Part shown: in pieces, positions 9,051 to 17,392 of the stretch
How the letters are laid out: every line of letters begins with the position of its first letter
Numbering within the stretch: the stretch's first letter is position 1
Source: Leifsonia sp. PS1209
GTDB taxonomy: Bacteria > Actinomycetota > Actinomycetes > Actinomycetales > Microbacteriaceae
Assembly: GCF_012317045.1 (NCBI RefSeq)
Contig: NZ_CP051154.1
Coordinates: 3,968,001 to 4,032,000, forward strand
Direction: 5' to 3'
DNA: 64,000 nucleotides
Notes under the pieces: generated by a model
Told to the model about the DNA's origin: nothing
What the model saw: the letters and a program-made list of their open reading frames with translations, nothing else
Database searches by the model: none
Translations under genes and position numbers: made by a program

Positions 9051-9875
9051 TCATTTCGCGGAGATGCCGCCGAGCATCCCGGAGATGAAGCGCTTCTGGA
9101 GGAAGAAGTACAGGACGACGATGGGGATGGCGACGATGATGCCCGCCGCGCTCAGGAGCGAGTAGTCGGTGAGGTGCTCGCCCTTGAAGAACGCGAGGCC
9201 GAGCGGCGCCGTCCTGCGGTCCTCGCTGGTGATGAGGACGAGGGGCATCAGGAACTCGTTCCAGGTCCACATGGCGACCAGAACGCACATCGTCATGATG
9301 GGGGCGAGCGACGGCGGCACGATCACCTGCCAGAGCACGCGCAGGTCGCGGGCGCCGTCGATGCGGGCCGCCTCGATGATCTCGCCGGGGAAGGCGCGGA
9401 ACTGGTTGCGCATCCAGAAGATGCCGAACGCGAGCGACTGCGCGGTCTGCGGCAGGATGAGGCTCTGGTACGAGTCGGTGAGGCCGACGCTGCGCAGGTT
9501 GAAGTACAGCGGGATGATGAACGCCTCCGCGGGCAGCATGAGCCCGGCGAGCATCACGAAGAAGATGATGCCGGAACCGGCGAAGTCGAGGCGGGCGAAG
9601 GCGAAACCGGCGAGCACGGACAGCACGGTGGTGAGGACGATCACCCCGAGCGTGACCACGATGCTCGAGAACATGTACGTGGCGAAGTGCCCTTCGGTCC
9701 ATGCCGTGGCGAAGTTGCCGAGGTCGATCTTCGTCGGAAGGGCGAACCCGCCCTGGTTGTCCGCCGACGGCGTGACCGCGGAGAACAGCACCCCGACCAG
9801 CGGGATGACGGCGAACAGGGCGAAGAGGGAGAGGACGATGTAGTCGACGATCTTCTCGCGGCGAGTGAGCCTCAT
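9051..9875 (-). CDS. Carbohydrate ABC transporter permease (MalG/MsmG type)
   Basis: A 274-residue inner-membrane permease with six predicted helices. The EAA loop, which contacts the ATPase, is visible as EIIEAARIDGARDLRVLWQV. Binding-protein-dependent sugar importers pair two such permeases with a lipoprotein and usually a shared MsiK-like ATPase encoded elsewhere; no ATPase gene lies in this locus. The start ATG overlaps the stop of the partner permease by four bases (ATGA). Context with a PfkB-type kinase and, divergently, a GH4 phospho-glycosidase suggests import of a beta-glucoside or related oligosaccharide. Confidence 0.92.
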   Translation of the reverse strand: MRLTRREKIVDYIVLSLFALFAVIPLVGVLFSAVTPSADNQGGFALPTKIDLGNFATAWTEGHFATYMFSSIVVTLGVIVLTTVLSVLAGFAFARLDFAGSGIIFFVMLAGLMLPAEAFIIPLYFNLRSVGLTDSYQSLILPQTAQSLAFGIFWMRNQFRAFPGEIIEAARIDGARDLRVLWQVIVPPSLAPIMTMCVLVAMWTWNEFLMPLVLITSEDRRTAPLGLAFFKGEHLTDYSLLSAAGIIVAIPIVVLYFFLQKRFISGMLGGISAK

Positions 9876-10840
9876 TGCACGTCCTTCGGCTGGATCCGGC
9901 TGATCAGGGCGGTGACGACCATGATCACGAGGGTCAGGGCGATGGCCACGGCGGCGGCCGAGCCGACCTGGCCCGTGTTGAACGCCCGGTTGTACGCCTC
10001 GTACGCCGGCACGGTGGTCGAGGTGCCAGGACCGCCTCCCGTCGTCACGTAGACGAGGTCGAAGGTCTTCAGCGCCGAGACGATGGTGAGCGTGAGCGCC
10101 ACGGCGATCTGGCCGCGCAGCGAGGGGAGCGTGATGGAGAAGAACTCGCGCGCCGCCCCCGCCCCGTCGAGCCGCGCCGCCTCGAACAGCTCCGGCTGGA
10201 TGTTGCCGACGCCGGAGAGGAACAGCACGAGGCACAGGCCGATGTTGAGCCAGGTGCCGACGAACCCGATCGCGGGGAGCGCGAACGCGTAGTCGCCGAG
10301 CCAGACCCTGGCGAGCCCGTCGAGGCCGAGGAACCGCAGGGTCTCGTTGACCAGGCCGTCCTGCGAGTAGATCGAAACCCAGATCGTCGCGACGACGACC
10401 GAGGCGATCACCTGCGGGAGGAACAGGACGGTGCGGAAGGCGCTCATCCCGCGCAGGGCGTTGGCGCGGGAGATGAGGGCGGTGAGGAACAGCGCCAGCA
10501 CCACGGGGATCACGGCGTAGAACACCATCAGGATGAGCGCGTGCCCGAACGCGCCGCGCAGCGCCGTGTCGGTGAACACCGAGACGTAGTTCGCGAACCC
10601 GGCCCAGGTGGCGGGCGACAGGCCGTCCCAGTCGTAGAACGAGTACTGGACGGTCTGGATGAACGGCCAGCCGAGGAAGACCGCGAACACGAGGAACGCG
10701 GGCAGCACATAGAGGTAGGCGACCAGGCTGCGCTTCCTGCGTCGCCCCGCCCGGCCGGAGCGCGCTGCTCCGGCCGGGCGGACAGCCGGTCGGACGGCGG
10801 GGGCGACCGCCTGTCCGTCCTTGTGTGCGGTCACGGTCAT
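9872..10840 (-). CDS. Carbohydrate ABC transporter permease (MalF/UgpA type)
   Basis: A 322-residue permease. An Arg/Ala-rich cytoplasmic head of about 35 residues precedes the first helix, and six helices follow. The EAA loop reads ELFEAARLDGAGAAREFF. It forms the translocation channel together with the permease encoded immediately downstream. Both ends overlap neighbours by ATGA: with the solute-binding protein stop upstream and with the second permease start downstream. This indicates tight translational coupling of the importer genes. Confidence 0.92.
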   Translation of the reverse strand: MTVTAHKDGQAVAPAVRPAVRPAGAARSGRAGRRRKRSLVAYLYVLPAFLVFAVFLGWPFIQTVQYSFYDWDGLSPATWAGFANYVSVFTDTALRGAFGHALILMVFYAVIPVVLALFLTALISRANALRGMSAFRTVLFLPQVIASVVVATIWVSIYSQDGLVNETLRFLGLDGLARVWLGDYAFALPAIGFVGTWLNIGLCLVLFLSGVGNIQPELFEAARLDGAGAAREFFSITLPSLRGQIAVALTLTIVSALKTFDLVYVTTGGGPGTSTTVPAYEAYNRAFNTGQVGSAAAVAIALTLVIMVVTALISRIQPKDVQ

Positions 10841-12201
10841 CCGTTCTTCTTCGTGAAGGCGGCATAGTCGTCCTGCAGCGTCTGCGTGAACTGCTCGGGC
10901 GTCGCCTTCTCGGCGATCAGATCCTGAGCGGCCGCGGTGATGGTGTCGTAGAACGTCGGCGTCGCGTAGTCGAGGTACGGGGTGATGCCGTTCGACTTGG
11001 AGATGGTGATGTAGTTCGCGGTGACGTCGCCGGTGACCGTGCCGGTGGCCTGCTCAGACCCGCTCGGCACGACCGTCGGCAGGTTGCCCGTCTTCACGAG
11101 CACCTCGGACGCGTTCTTGTCCGTGACGAAGTCGATGTACGCGGCCGCCGCGTTCGCGTTCTTCGACTTGGACGTGATCGCCCAGGCCAGGCCCTCTCCG
11201 CCCATCGTGACGGGCGTGTCCGATCCGGCGGGCTTCAGGGCGGTGAAGCCGATGTCCTTAGATGCGGTTGCCTCGGCGAGCGTCGCCAGGTACCAGGTGC
11301 CGGTGATGAGGAACGCCGCGTCGCCGTTGCCGAACGAGGCGACCGCCGCATCCCGGGAGACGCCGTTGGCGCCGGGGGTGATGTACCCGGACTTCTGCCA
11401 GCCCTGCACGACATCGGCCGCCTTCACCTCGTCGGCGCCCGTCCACGATCCGCTGGAGCCGTTGACGAGGTCGTTGACCTTCTGCGATCCGGCCAGCGCC
11501 GACAGCGCGAACCCGTACAGGTGGATGCCGGGGCTCTTCTCCACGTCGCCGTACGCCAGCGGCAGCGAACCGGCGGCCTTCACCTTGGCCATGTCCGCGG
11601 TGAGCTCGTCGAGCGAGGTCGGAGCCTCGCTGATGCCCGCCTTCTGCAGCACGGCCTTGTTGTAGTACAGGCCGACGAGCTCGCCGGTCTGGGAGACGCC
11701 GTAGAGGTCGTCGCCCTGCCACTTCTTGCCGTCGGACGAGAACGAGTTGAGCTTGAGCAGGCTCGACGGGTAGTAGTCGTTCCACTTGTAGAGGTCGGCG
11801 TAGTCGTCGACGGGCCGGAGCAGCCCGGCCTTCACGAACGCGCCCATGTCCGGGTAGCCCTGGTTGGCCTGGACCACGTCCGGCGGGTTGTCGCCGGAGA
11901 GCGCGAGCTTGAGCGTGGTCTTCAGGTCGGAGAACGACCGGGAGACCCGCTTGATGGTGACGTTGGGGTACTTCTTGGTGAAGGCGGCGTTCAGCTGCTT
12001 CTGCGCGTCGTCGATGCCGCCGTCGGTGTTCTGATCCCACACGGTCAGCGTGACCTTGCTGCTGCCGAAGTCTTTGGAGACCGGTCCGAGGCTCTGCGTT
12101 CCGGATGGCGCCGAGCCGCCCGGCGCGCACGCGGTGAGTCCGAGAGCGATCGCGGTGAGGGCGCCGGCGAGCAGCGCCACCTTGCTGGTGTGTCTCTTCA
12201 T
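10837..12201 (-). CDS. Sugar ABC transporter substrate-binding lipoprotein
   Basis: A 454-residue family 1 extracellular solute-binding protein. The ATG at 12201 gives a proper lipoprotein signal (MKRHTSKVALLAGALTAIA, lipobox LTAC), so the acylated cysteine is residue 25; a longer in-frame start would bury the signal and is rejected. The mature protein captures a sugar outside the membrane and delivers it to the two permeases. It lies 38 bases after the PfkB-type kinase gene and overlaps the first permease by four bases. The ligand is not readable from sequence; neighbouring GH4 and kinase genes suggest a glucoside. Confidence 0.92.
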   Translation of the reverse strand: MKRHTSKVALLAGALTAIALGLTACAPGGSAPSGTQSLGPVSKDFGSSKVTLTVWDQNTDGGIDDAQKQLNAAFTKKYPNVTIKRVSRSFSDLKTTLKLALSGDNPPDVVQANQGYPDMGAFVKAGLLRPVDDYADLYKWNDYYPSSLLKLNSFSSDGKKWQGDDLYGVSQTGELVGLYYNKAVLQKAGISEAPTSLDELTADMAKVKAAGSLPLAYGDVEKSPGIHLYGFALSALAGSQKVNDLVNGSSGSWTGADEVKAADVVQGWQKSGYITPGANGVSRDAAVASFGNGDAAFLITGTWYLATLAEATASKDIGFTALKPAGSDTPVTMGGEGLAWAITSKSKNANAAAAYIDFVTDKNASEVLVKTGNLPTVVPSGSEQATGTVTGDVTANYITISKSNGITPYLDYATPTFYDTITAAAQDLIAEKATPEQFTQTLQDDYAAFTKKNG

Positions 12202-12239
12202 TGCAGTGTCCGTTCGGTTGGGGTGCGAGGGATCGAGGG

Positions 12240-13211
12240 TCAGTGCGAGCCGGTGGGCACGCGCATGCGGTCGAGGAACGACCAATCGCCCGCCGGGTTG
12301 CGACGGTCGACGAAGTCGATGAGGTCCTGCGGTCGCGGCGCGCTGGCCGCGCCGCCGAGACCGGTGACGGAGATGGTCGCGCTGAGCGACGCGAAGCGGA
12401 GGCGGGTGCGTAGGTCCCAGTCGTGGCCGAGTGCTGCCATGAACGTGGCGACGAAGACGTCGCCCGCTCCCGTCGGGTCGACGGCCGCGACCGGCACGGC
12501 CTCCACCTCGACGATCTCCCCCGCCGCGGAATCGATGGCGACGACGCCGCGCGGCCCCCTGGTGACGACGGCGAGCGGCACGTGCCTCGCCAGTGCTTTG
12601 GCCGCCGCCACCGCGTCGTCGGTGCGCGTGTACTGCATCGCCTCCGCGTCGTTGGGCACGAACACGTCCACCTCGGAGAGGCGGCGAAGCACATCGCCCG
12701 ACCAGTCCCCCGAGGCATCCCAGCCGACGCCGCCGACCACCGTGGTGCCCGCTGCGCGCATCCTGCCGACCCAGGCCGGCAGTTCGTGGGCGACGCCGAC
12801 GTGGGTCGCCCCGATGGGGCCGAGGTCGTCGGGGACATCCTGGTGCCCGAGCTCCACCTGGTAGGTGATGAAGGAGCGATCCTCCGGGGTGGTGAGCGAC
12901 ACGGTGACAGGGCTCTGGTGTCCGGCGATGCGTTCGAGCAGGCGGGTGTCGAGGCCGGGCTCGTCGTCGAGCATCCCGTGGATGTGCTCGCCGAGCGGGT
13001 CGTCGCCGAGGCGCGACAGCAGCAGAGTGGATGCGCCGGCCCGCGCAGCAGCGACCGCCCGGTTCGCAACGCCTCCCGCCGTGATGGTGAAGGCGTCCGC
13101 GTAGACCTCTGCTCCCACGGCGGGGACGTCCACGCCGGAGAAGACGACGTCGCAGAAGATCTCGCCGGCGAACAGGAGCTCGGCTCCCTGGTGCAGCGGT
13201 CGTTCGATCAC
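12240..13211 (-). CDS. PfkB-family carbohydrate kinase
   Basis: A 323-residue ribokinase-like enzyme that phosphorylates a sugar or nucleoside with ATP. The N-terminal GGVANRAVAAARAG motif and the C-terminal DPTGAGDVFVATF signature are present, with D251 as the expected catalytic base. The GTG start at 13211 is chosen because GAAGAGGAG precedes it at good spacing. It is the first gene of the kinase-ABC importer operon, transcribed away from the deoR-GH4 genes. Inferred role: phosphorylation of the imported sugar, either monosaccharide after cleavage or intact disaccharide ahead of the GH4 enzyme. Confidence 0.9.
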   Translation of the reverse strand: MIERPLHQGAELLFAGEIFCDVVFSGVDVPAVGAEVYADAFTITAGGVANRAVAAARAGASTLLLSRLGDDPLGEHIHGMLDDEPGLDTRLLERIAGHQSPVTVSLTTPEDRSFITYQVELGHQDVPDDLGPIGATHVGVAHELPAWVGRMRAAGTTVVGGVGWDASGDWSGDVLRRLSEVDVFVPNDAEAMQYTRTDDAVAAAKALARHVPLAVVTRGPRGVVAIDSAAGEIVEVEAVPVAAVDPTGAGDVFVATFMAALGHDWDLRTRLRFASLSATISVTGLGGAASAPRPQDLIDFVDRRNPAGDWSFLDRMRVPTGSH

Positions 13212-13354
13212 GGGCTCTCCTCTTCGTTGCGGATCCGCGGGGTTCGACACTCGATGCTCGACTTTGCGTGACTATGCGACGGAACCGCTGATATTCAGCA
13301 AGCTTGAGCAGCGAGTGTTTCGATTACATTACCTGCGTGACGCACTTTTGTTAA

Positions 13355-13418
13355 GTTTGCGTATCTGAGTATTTTCTCTGCTCGTGTTTGCGCGACTCTG
13401 CTCATCTGTGAGTAGAGT
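13355..13418. promoter_or_regulatory. Putative DeoR-family operator region between kinase and deoR
   Basis: The divergent intergenic region holds a direct repeat GTTTGCG at 13355-13361 and 13385-13391, and an imperfect dyad ACTCTGCTCA/TGAGTAGAGT at 13395-13418 just ahead of the deoR ATG. DeoR-type repressors bind repeated sites near their own promoters. The region is AT-rich relative to its flanks, as expected for the two divergent promoters. Confidence 0.45.
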
Positions 13419-13424
13419 GTCACC

Positions 13425-14201
13425 ATGATTCTTCGCGAACGGCAGAACCGCATCCTGTCTGCGCTGCGGACGGACGGCTCCGCCTCCGTGCGCGAGCTGG
13501 CCGAAGCACTGGCCGTCAGCGAGTCGACCATCCGCAGAGACCTGGAGCTGCTCGACCGCAACGGCGAGCTGACCCGCACCTACGGCGGGGCGGTCCTCAC
13601 GCCCGGCGCCACCGTGGAGGACCACGGCCGCAGCGCGGAGGAGGGCACCTTCGACGAGACGACGGACGCCGACCTCAAGCGCCGCATGGCGGAGGCGGCG
13701 GCCGCGATGGTCACCGACGGCAGCGTCATCATCCTGGACATCGGCACGACCACCCCACTGGTCGCGCGTCTCCTGCGCGGCAGGGACATCACCGTCATCA
13801 CCTCCAGCCTCGCCGTCTTCGACGAGCTGCGCGACGACGACGCCGTGCGCCTGGTGCTGCTCGGCGGCGTCGTCCGCCGCAACTACCGCACCCTGGTCGG
13901 CTCGCTCGCCGAGCTCGCCCTCAGCCAGGTGAGCGCCGACATCGTGTTCCTCTCCTGCACGGGCGTGCGGGCGAACGGGCACGTCGTGGACAACATGGCC
14001 GTCGAGGCGCCGATCAAGCAGTCGATGATCGCCGCCTCCGACCGTGTGGTGCTGCTCGCCTCCGAAGCCAAGTTCCCCGGGACAGGAGCCCTGCGGCTCT
14101 GCTCCCTCACCGAAGTGGATGCGCTGGTCACCACGACCGGCGCTCCGGAAGAAACGCTCGCACTGTGCCGGAACGCCGGCGGAGAGGTCACTGTCGTATG
14201 A
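13425..14201 (+). CDS. DeoR/GlpR-family transcriptional repressor
   Basis: A 258-residue regulator. The N-terminal winged helix-turn-helix is clear (residues about 5-55, with RQNRILSALRTDGSASVREL and SESTIRRDLELLDRNGEL), and the C-terminal DeoR sensor domain includes IILDIGTTT and the LLGGVVRRN segment typical of sugar-phosphate-sensing members. Its stop overlaps the GH4 start by four bases (ATGA), so the regulator and phospho-glycosidase are made together. It probably also controls the divergent kinase-importer operon, with a sugar phosphate as inducer; that is family-based inference. Confidence 0.93.
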   Translation: MILRERQNRILSALRTDGSASVRELAEALAVSESTIRRDLELLDRNGELTRTYGGAVLTPGATVEDHGRSAEEGTFDETTDADLKRRMAEAAAAMVTDGSVIILDIGTTTPLVARLLRGRDITVITSSLAVFDELRDDDAVRLVLLGGVVRRNYRTLVGSLAELALSQVSADIVFLSCTGVRANGHVVDNMAVEAPIKQSMIAASDRVVLLASEAKFPGTGALRLCSLTEVDALVTTTGAPEETLALCRNAGGEVTVV

Positions 14202-15556
14202 AGCTCTGCATCCTCGGAGGCGGCGGATTCCGCACGCCGTACGTCTACCAGGCCCTCCTGCGGGACACCGGTTCACCGCGCGTCGAAGAGGTGGCCCTCT
14301 ACGACGTGGACGAGAACCGCCTGCACACGATGGTCGCCATCCTCACCGAGCTGGCCGCCGGGTTCCCCGACGCGCCGCGCCTCGTGCCGACCACCGACCT
14401 GCACCGCGCCGTCGAGAGCAGCGACTTCATCTTCGCCGCCCTCCGCGTCGGCGGCCTGGAGGGACGCCGCTGCGACGAGCACGTCGCCCTCGACCTCAAC
14501 GTCCTCGGCCAGGAGACCACCGGCCCTGGCGGACTCGCATACGCCATCCGCACCGTGCCCGTGATGGTCGAGGCGGCGAAGGCGATCAAGGACCTCGCCC
14601 CCAACGCGTACGTGATGAACTTCACCAACCCGGCCGGCATCATCACCGAGGCCATGCAGTCGGTGCTCGGCGACCGCGTGCTCGGCATCTGCGACACCCC
14701 GTCCGGCCTCGGCCGTCGTGTCGCGGGCCTGCTCGGCCTCGACCACACGCGCGTGCAGATGGACTACGTCGGCCTCAACCACCTGGGCTGGATGCGCCGC
14801 CTCCTCTACGACGGCCGCGACGTGCTCCCCGAGCTGCTGGCCGACGACGCCCTGCTCGGCGCGCTCGAGGAGGGTCACGTGTTCGGGGCGGACTGGATCC
14901 GCAACCTCGGCTCCGTGCCCAACGAGTACCTGTACTACTACTACTTCAACCGCGACGCCGTGCAGACGATCCGGGAGTCCGGCAAGACCCGCGGCGACTT
15001 CCTCGCCGACTCGCAGAGCGCCTTCTACACGAAGGCGGCCGACGCCGGCCAGGGGGTCGCCGAGCTGTGGCGCACCACCGTCGAGCGTCGCAGCGCCTCG
15101 TACATGGCCGAAGCGAAGGGCGGCACCCAGGATGCGCCGACCCACGTCAAGGAGCGCGAGCAGGACCCGTCGCACCAGGGATACGCGGGCGTCGCCCTCG
15201 GCGTGATGGCCGCGATCAGCCGCAACGAGCGCCAGACGATGATCCTCAACGTGCGCAACAACGGCACCATCCACGGGCTGCCGGACGACGCGGTCGTCGA
15301 GGTGCCCACCCTGGTGGACGCGAACGGCGTGCATCCGCTGACCACCGACCAGCCCGACCTGCACCAGGTGGGCCTGATGTCGCTGGTGAAGTCGGTGGAA
15401 CGGCACACCATCGCCGCGGCGCTCACCGGCTCGAAGGAAGAGGCGGTGGCGGCGTTCGCCCTGCATCCCCTGGTCGACAGCGTGACCGTCGCCCGCTCGC
15501 TCGTCGCCGGCTACATCGAGCGCATCCCGGAGGTGGCGGCGGTCCTCACGAAGTGA
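14198..15556 (+). CDS. GH4 family 6-phospho-beta-glucosidase-like glycosidase
   Basis: A 452-residue NAD- and metal-dependent glycosidase. The Rossmann start MKLCILGGGGFRTPYV is followed by GQETTGPGG, NFTNPAGIITEAM, the metal cysteine C165 in GICDTP and the metal histidine H195 in GLNHLGW. These agree with the LicH/CelF branch, which cleaves 6-phosphorylated beta-glucosides by an oxidation-elimination mechanism. The start at 14198 (overlapping deoR by ATGA) removes an unsupported 11-residue extension. No PTS gene is nearby; an ABC importer and PfkB-type kinase are. The 3' end overlaps the convergent HAD gene by 11 bases. Substrate configuration is not certain. Confidence 0.9.
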   Translation: MKLCILGGGGFRTPYVYQALLRDTGSPRVEEVALYDVDENRLHTMVAILTELAAGFPDAPRLVPTTDLHRAVESSDFIFAALRVGGLEGRRCDEHVALDLNVLGQETTGPGGLAYAIRTVPVMVEAAKAIKDLAPNAYVMNFTNPAGIITEAMQSVLGDRVLGICDTPSGLGRRVAGLLGLDHTRVQMDYVGLNHLGWMRRLLYDGRDVLPELLADDALLGALEEGHVFGADWIRNLGSVPNEYLYYYYFNRDAVQTIRESGKTRGDFLADSQSAFYTKAADAGQGVAELWRTTVERRSASYMAEAKGGTQDAPTHVKEREQDPSHQGYAGVALGVMAAISRNERQTMILNVRNNGTIHGLPDDAVVEVPTLVDANGVHPLTTDQPDLHQVGLMSLVKSVERHTIAAALTGSKEEAVAAFALHPLVDSVTVARSLVAGYIERIPEVAAVLTK

Positions 15557-16289
15557 CGAGCAGTCCTTCGACGATGGCCGCCGTCTCCGACGGATCGGAC
15601 ACCGACCTGGTGGGGATTCCGAGCGCGATCACGGGATAGTCGTTGCCGTCCGGGTCCAGCCGGTCTCCGATGAAGAGCATGTCGGAGAAGGGGATCCCGG
15701 TCAGCGACGAGAGCTTGGTCATCCCGTACGCCTTGTCCACGCCGTGGCGGGTGATGTCGATGCTGGTCGAGCCTCCTGCGCGCACCTCCAGGCCGGGAAG
15801 CCGGGACTGGACGGCGGCGCGGAGCAGGTTCCTCCGCGTCCCGTCGCGGTCCCAGGCGGCCTTCTTGTCGATGGGCGCCAGCTGACCGAGCCCGGAGAAC
15901 GTGATCTGCGAGCCGCGATCCTCCAGCACGGGACCCCAAGTGTCCTTCTCCCAGAGCCCGAGGCGCGACGCCTCTTCCTGGACCGTCGCGAGCGTTTGCG
16001 TCCGCTCCGTGTCCGTCAGGTTCTCGGCGTACTGCAGTCTCCATCCCGCTCCGTCCCAGCGGTAGTAGCGCGTGCCGCAGGTGGGCATGAGGTGGAGCCG
16101 GTCGAGCCGTGCCGACCCTGGCAGCTGGGAGAGCAGCTGGTCGCGGAACTGCTCGAACCTCCCTCCCGAGATCACGCACACCTCGGAGACGTCGAGCAGG
16201 CTGGTGAGCAGCTCGATCATCCGGGGAGCGGCGGGCGACTTGGACGGGGCGAGGGTGTCGTCGAGATCGAAGGCGACGAGGCGGGGCAT
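15546..16289 (-). CDS. HAD-IIB hydrolase, phosphomannomutase-like
   Basis: A 247-residue HAD protein with motif I DLDDTLAPSK, motif II in CVISGGRFEQFRDQL, and motif IV GDRLDPDGND. The cap region and its order (EDRGSQITFSGLGQ, then ...PIDKKAAWDRDGTRRNLL, then GGSTSIDITRHGVDKAYGM) resemble eukaryotic-type phosphomannomutase (PMM) by eye, and the length is right for that family. PMM interconverts mannose 1- and 6-phosphate; a sugar-phosphate phosphatase is the alternative. It is the last gene of the glycan operon; its ATG shares one base with the LacI stop (TGATG). With a GH130 enzyme in the same operon, mannose 1-phosphate is a plausible substrate. Confidence 0.82.
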   Translation of the reverse strand: MPRLVAFDLDDTLAPSKSPAAPRMIELLTSLLDVSEVCVISGGRFEQFRDQLLSQLPGSARLDRLHLMPTCGTRYYRWDGAGWRLQYAENLTDTERTQTLATVQEEASRLGLWEKDTWGPVLEDRGSQITFSGLGQLAPIDKKAAWDRDGTRRNLLRAAVQSRLPGLEVRAGGSTSIDITRHGVDKAYGMTKLSSLTGIPFSDMLFIGDRLDPDGNDYPVIALGIPTRSVSDPSETAAIVEGLLVTS

Positions 16290-17392
16290 CAGCGGGACCT
16301 TTCGTGGGGGGTGGTGGATGGTGGCGCCGTGCTGGCGCGCACGACGAGTTCTGCGGGCGGGAGCTCGACCTCGGCGACGGGATCCCCGCCCAGCAGGGCG
16401 ACCAGACGGAGGCCGCATGCCCGACCCCAGGCGTATGCGTCGCGTCGCACGCTGGTGATGGCGGGCTCCGTCACGAGCGCGAACGAGCTGTCGTCGAGGC
16501 TGATGACGGAGAGACTCTCCGGCACCCGCATCCCCCGGCGCCCGATCACGCCCATCCCGGCCGAAGCCAGGAGTCCGGTGTCGTAGAGGATCCCGGTGGG
16601 CGGTGCCTTGAACCCGAGCAGCCGGTCGGTGGCCGTCCGCGCAGAGGCCGGCGACGGGTCGGTGAGGCCGATCACGCGCGCGGACAGCCCGAGCGCACGC
16701 GATTCGTCGGCGAACGCCTTCTGCCGTCGTGCCGACCGCAGCGTTCCGGTCTCGGCGACGATGGCGATGCGCTCGTGCCCGGCCCCGGCCAGGTGCCGCA
16801 CCGCCTGGGCTGTGCCCTCCCACTCGTCCGCGTGCGCCACCACGTGCTCCGCGACGAGGAACGGGAGACCGAGGGCCGTCAGAGCGGCCGGACGGTCGTC
16901 GGAGGTGCGCAGATCGACGATCAGGATGCCGTCGACCTGCGACTCGCGCACGAACCGGTCGTACGCACCCGTCTCCTCCGCGGCCGATGAGACCACCCGG
17001 ACCACGAGGGCGGTGTCCGTCGCAGCGAGCGCCGTGCCGACCCCGTCGATGAACCCGGCGAGGTCGGAGCAGGCGCCAGGGCTGACCCCGTGCCGTCCGA
17101 CCACCAGGCCGACGCTCCTCGGGCGGTCCAGGGAGAGCGCCCGCGCTCGCGCGTTCGGCTTCCAGCCGAGGTCGTCCGCCGCCCGGAGGATGCGCTCCGT
17201 CGTCGCCTCGCTGAGGCCGCGGCGTCCGTTGAAGACGAACGACACGGCGCTCTTGGAGACCCGTGCTCGCGCTGCGACGTCCGAGATGGTGACGCGGCTC
17301 CTGCCCGCCTCCTGGACGACCCGCTGGGCGGGAACCGGACCCGAACCGGTTCCCGCCTGAAGGCCGGCGCCTGCTATCCGGCGACGGCCCAT
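16289..17392 (-). CDS. LacI-family transcriptional regulator within the PL8 operon
   Basis: A 367-residue regulator. The helix-turn-helix (VTISDVAARARVSKSAVSFV) begins only at residue 33, because the nearest usable in-frame start is the ATG at 17392, inside the 3' end of the lyase gene (19-base overlap). LacI proteins normally begin a few residues before this helix, so a 30-residue leader is unusual. Hinge and periplasmic-binding-like sensor follow (GLVVGRHG, VDGILIVDLRT, AGHERIAIVAETG). It is embedded between PL8 and the PMM-like gene, so it probably autoregulates the operon in response to an oligosaccharide. Confidence 0.88.
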   Translation of the reverse strand: MGRRRIAGAGLQAGTGSGPVPAQRVVQEAGRSRVTISDVAARARVSKSAVSFVFNGRRGLSEATTERILRAADDLGWKPNARARALSLDRPRSVGLVVGRHGVSPGACSDLAGFIDGVGTALAATDTALVVRVVSSAAEETGAYDRFVRESQVDGILIVDLRTSDDRPAALTALGLPFLVAEHVVAHADEWEGTAQAVRHLAGAGHERIAIVAETGTLRSARRQKAFADESRALGLSARVIGLTDPSPASARTATDRLLGFKAPPTGILYDTGLLASAGMGVIGRRGMRVPESLSVISLDDSSFALVTEPAITSVRRDAYAWGRACGLRLVALLGGDPVAEVELPPAELVVRASTAPPSTTPHERSR

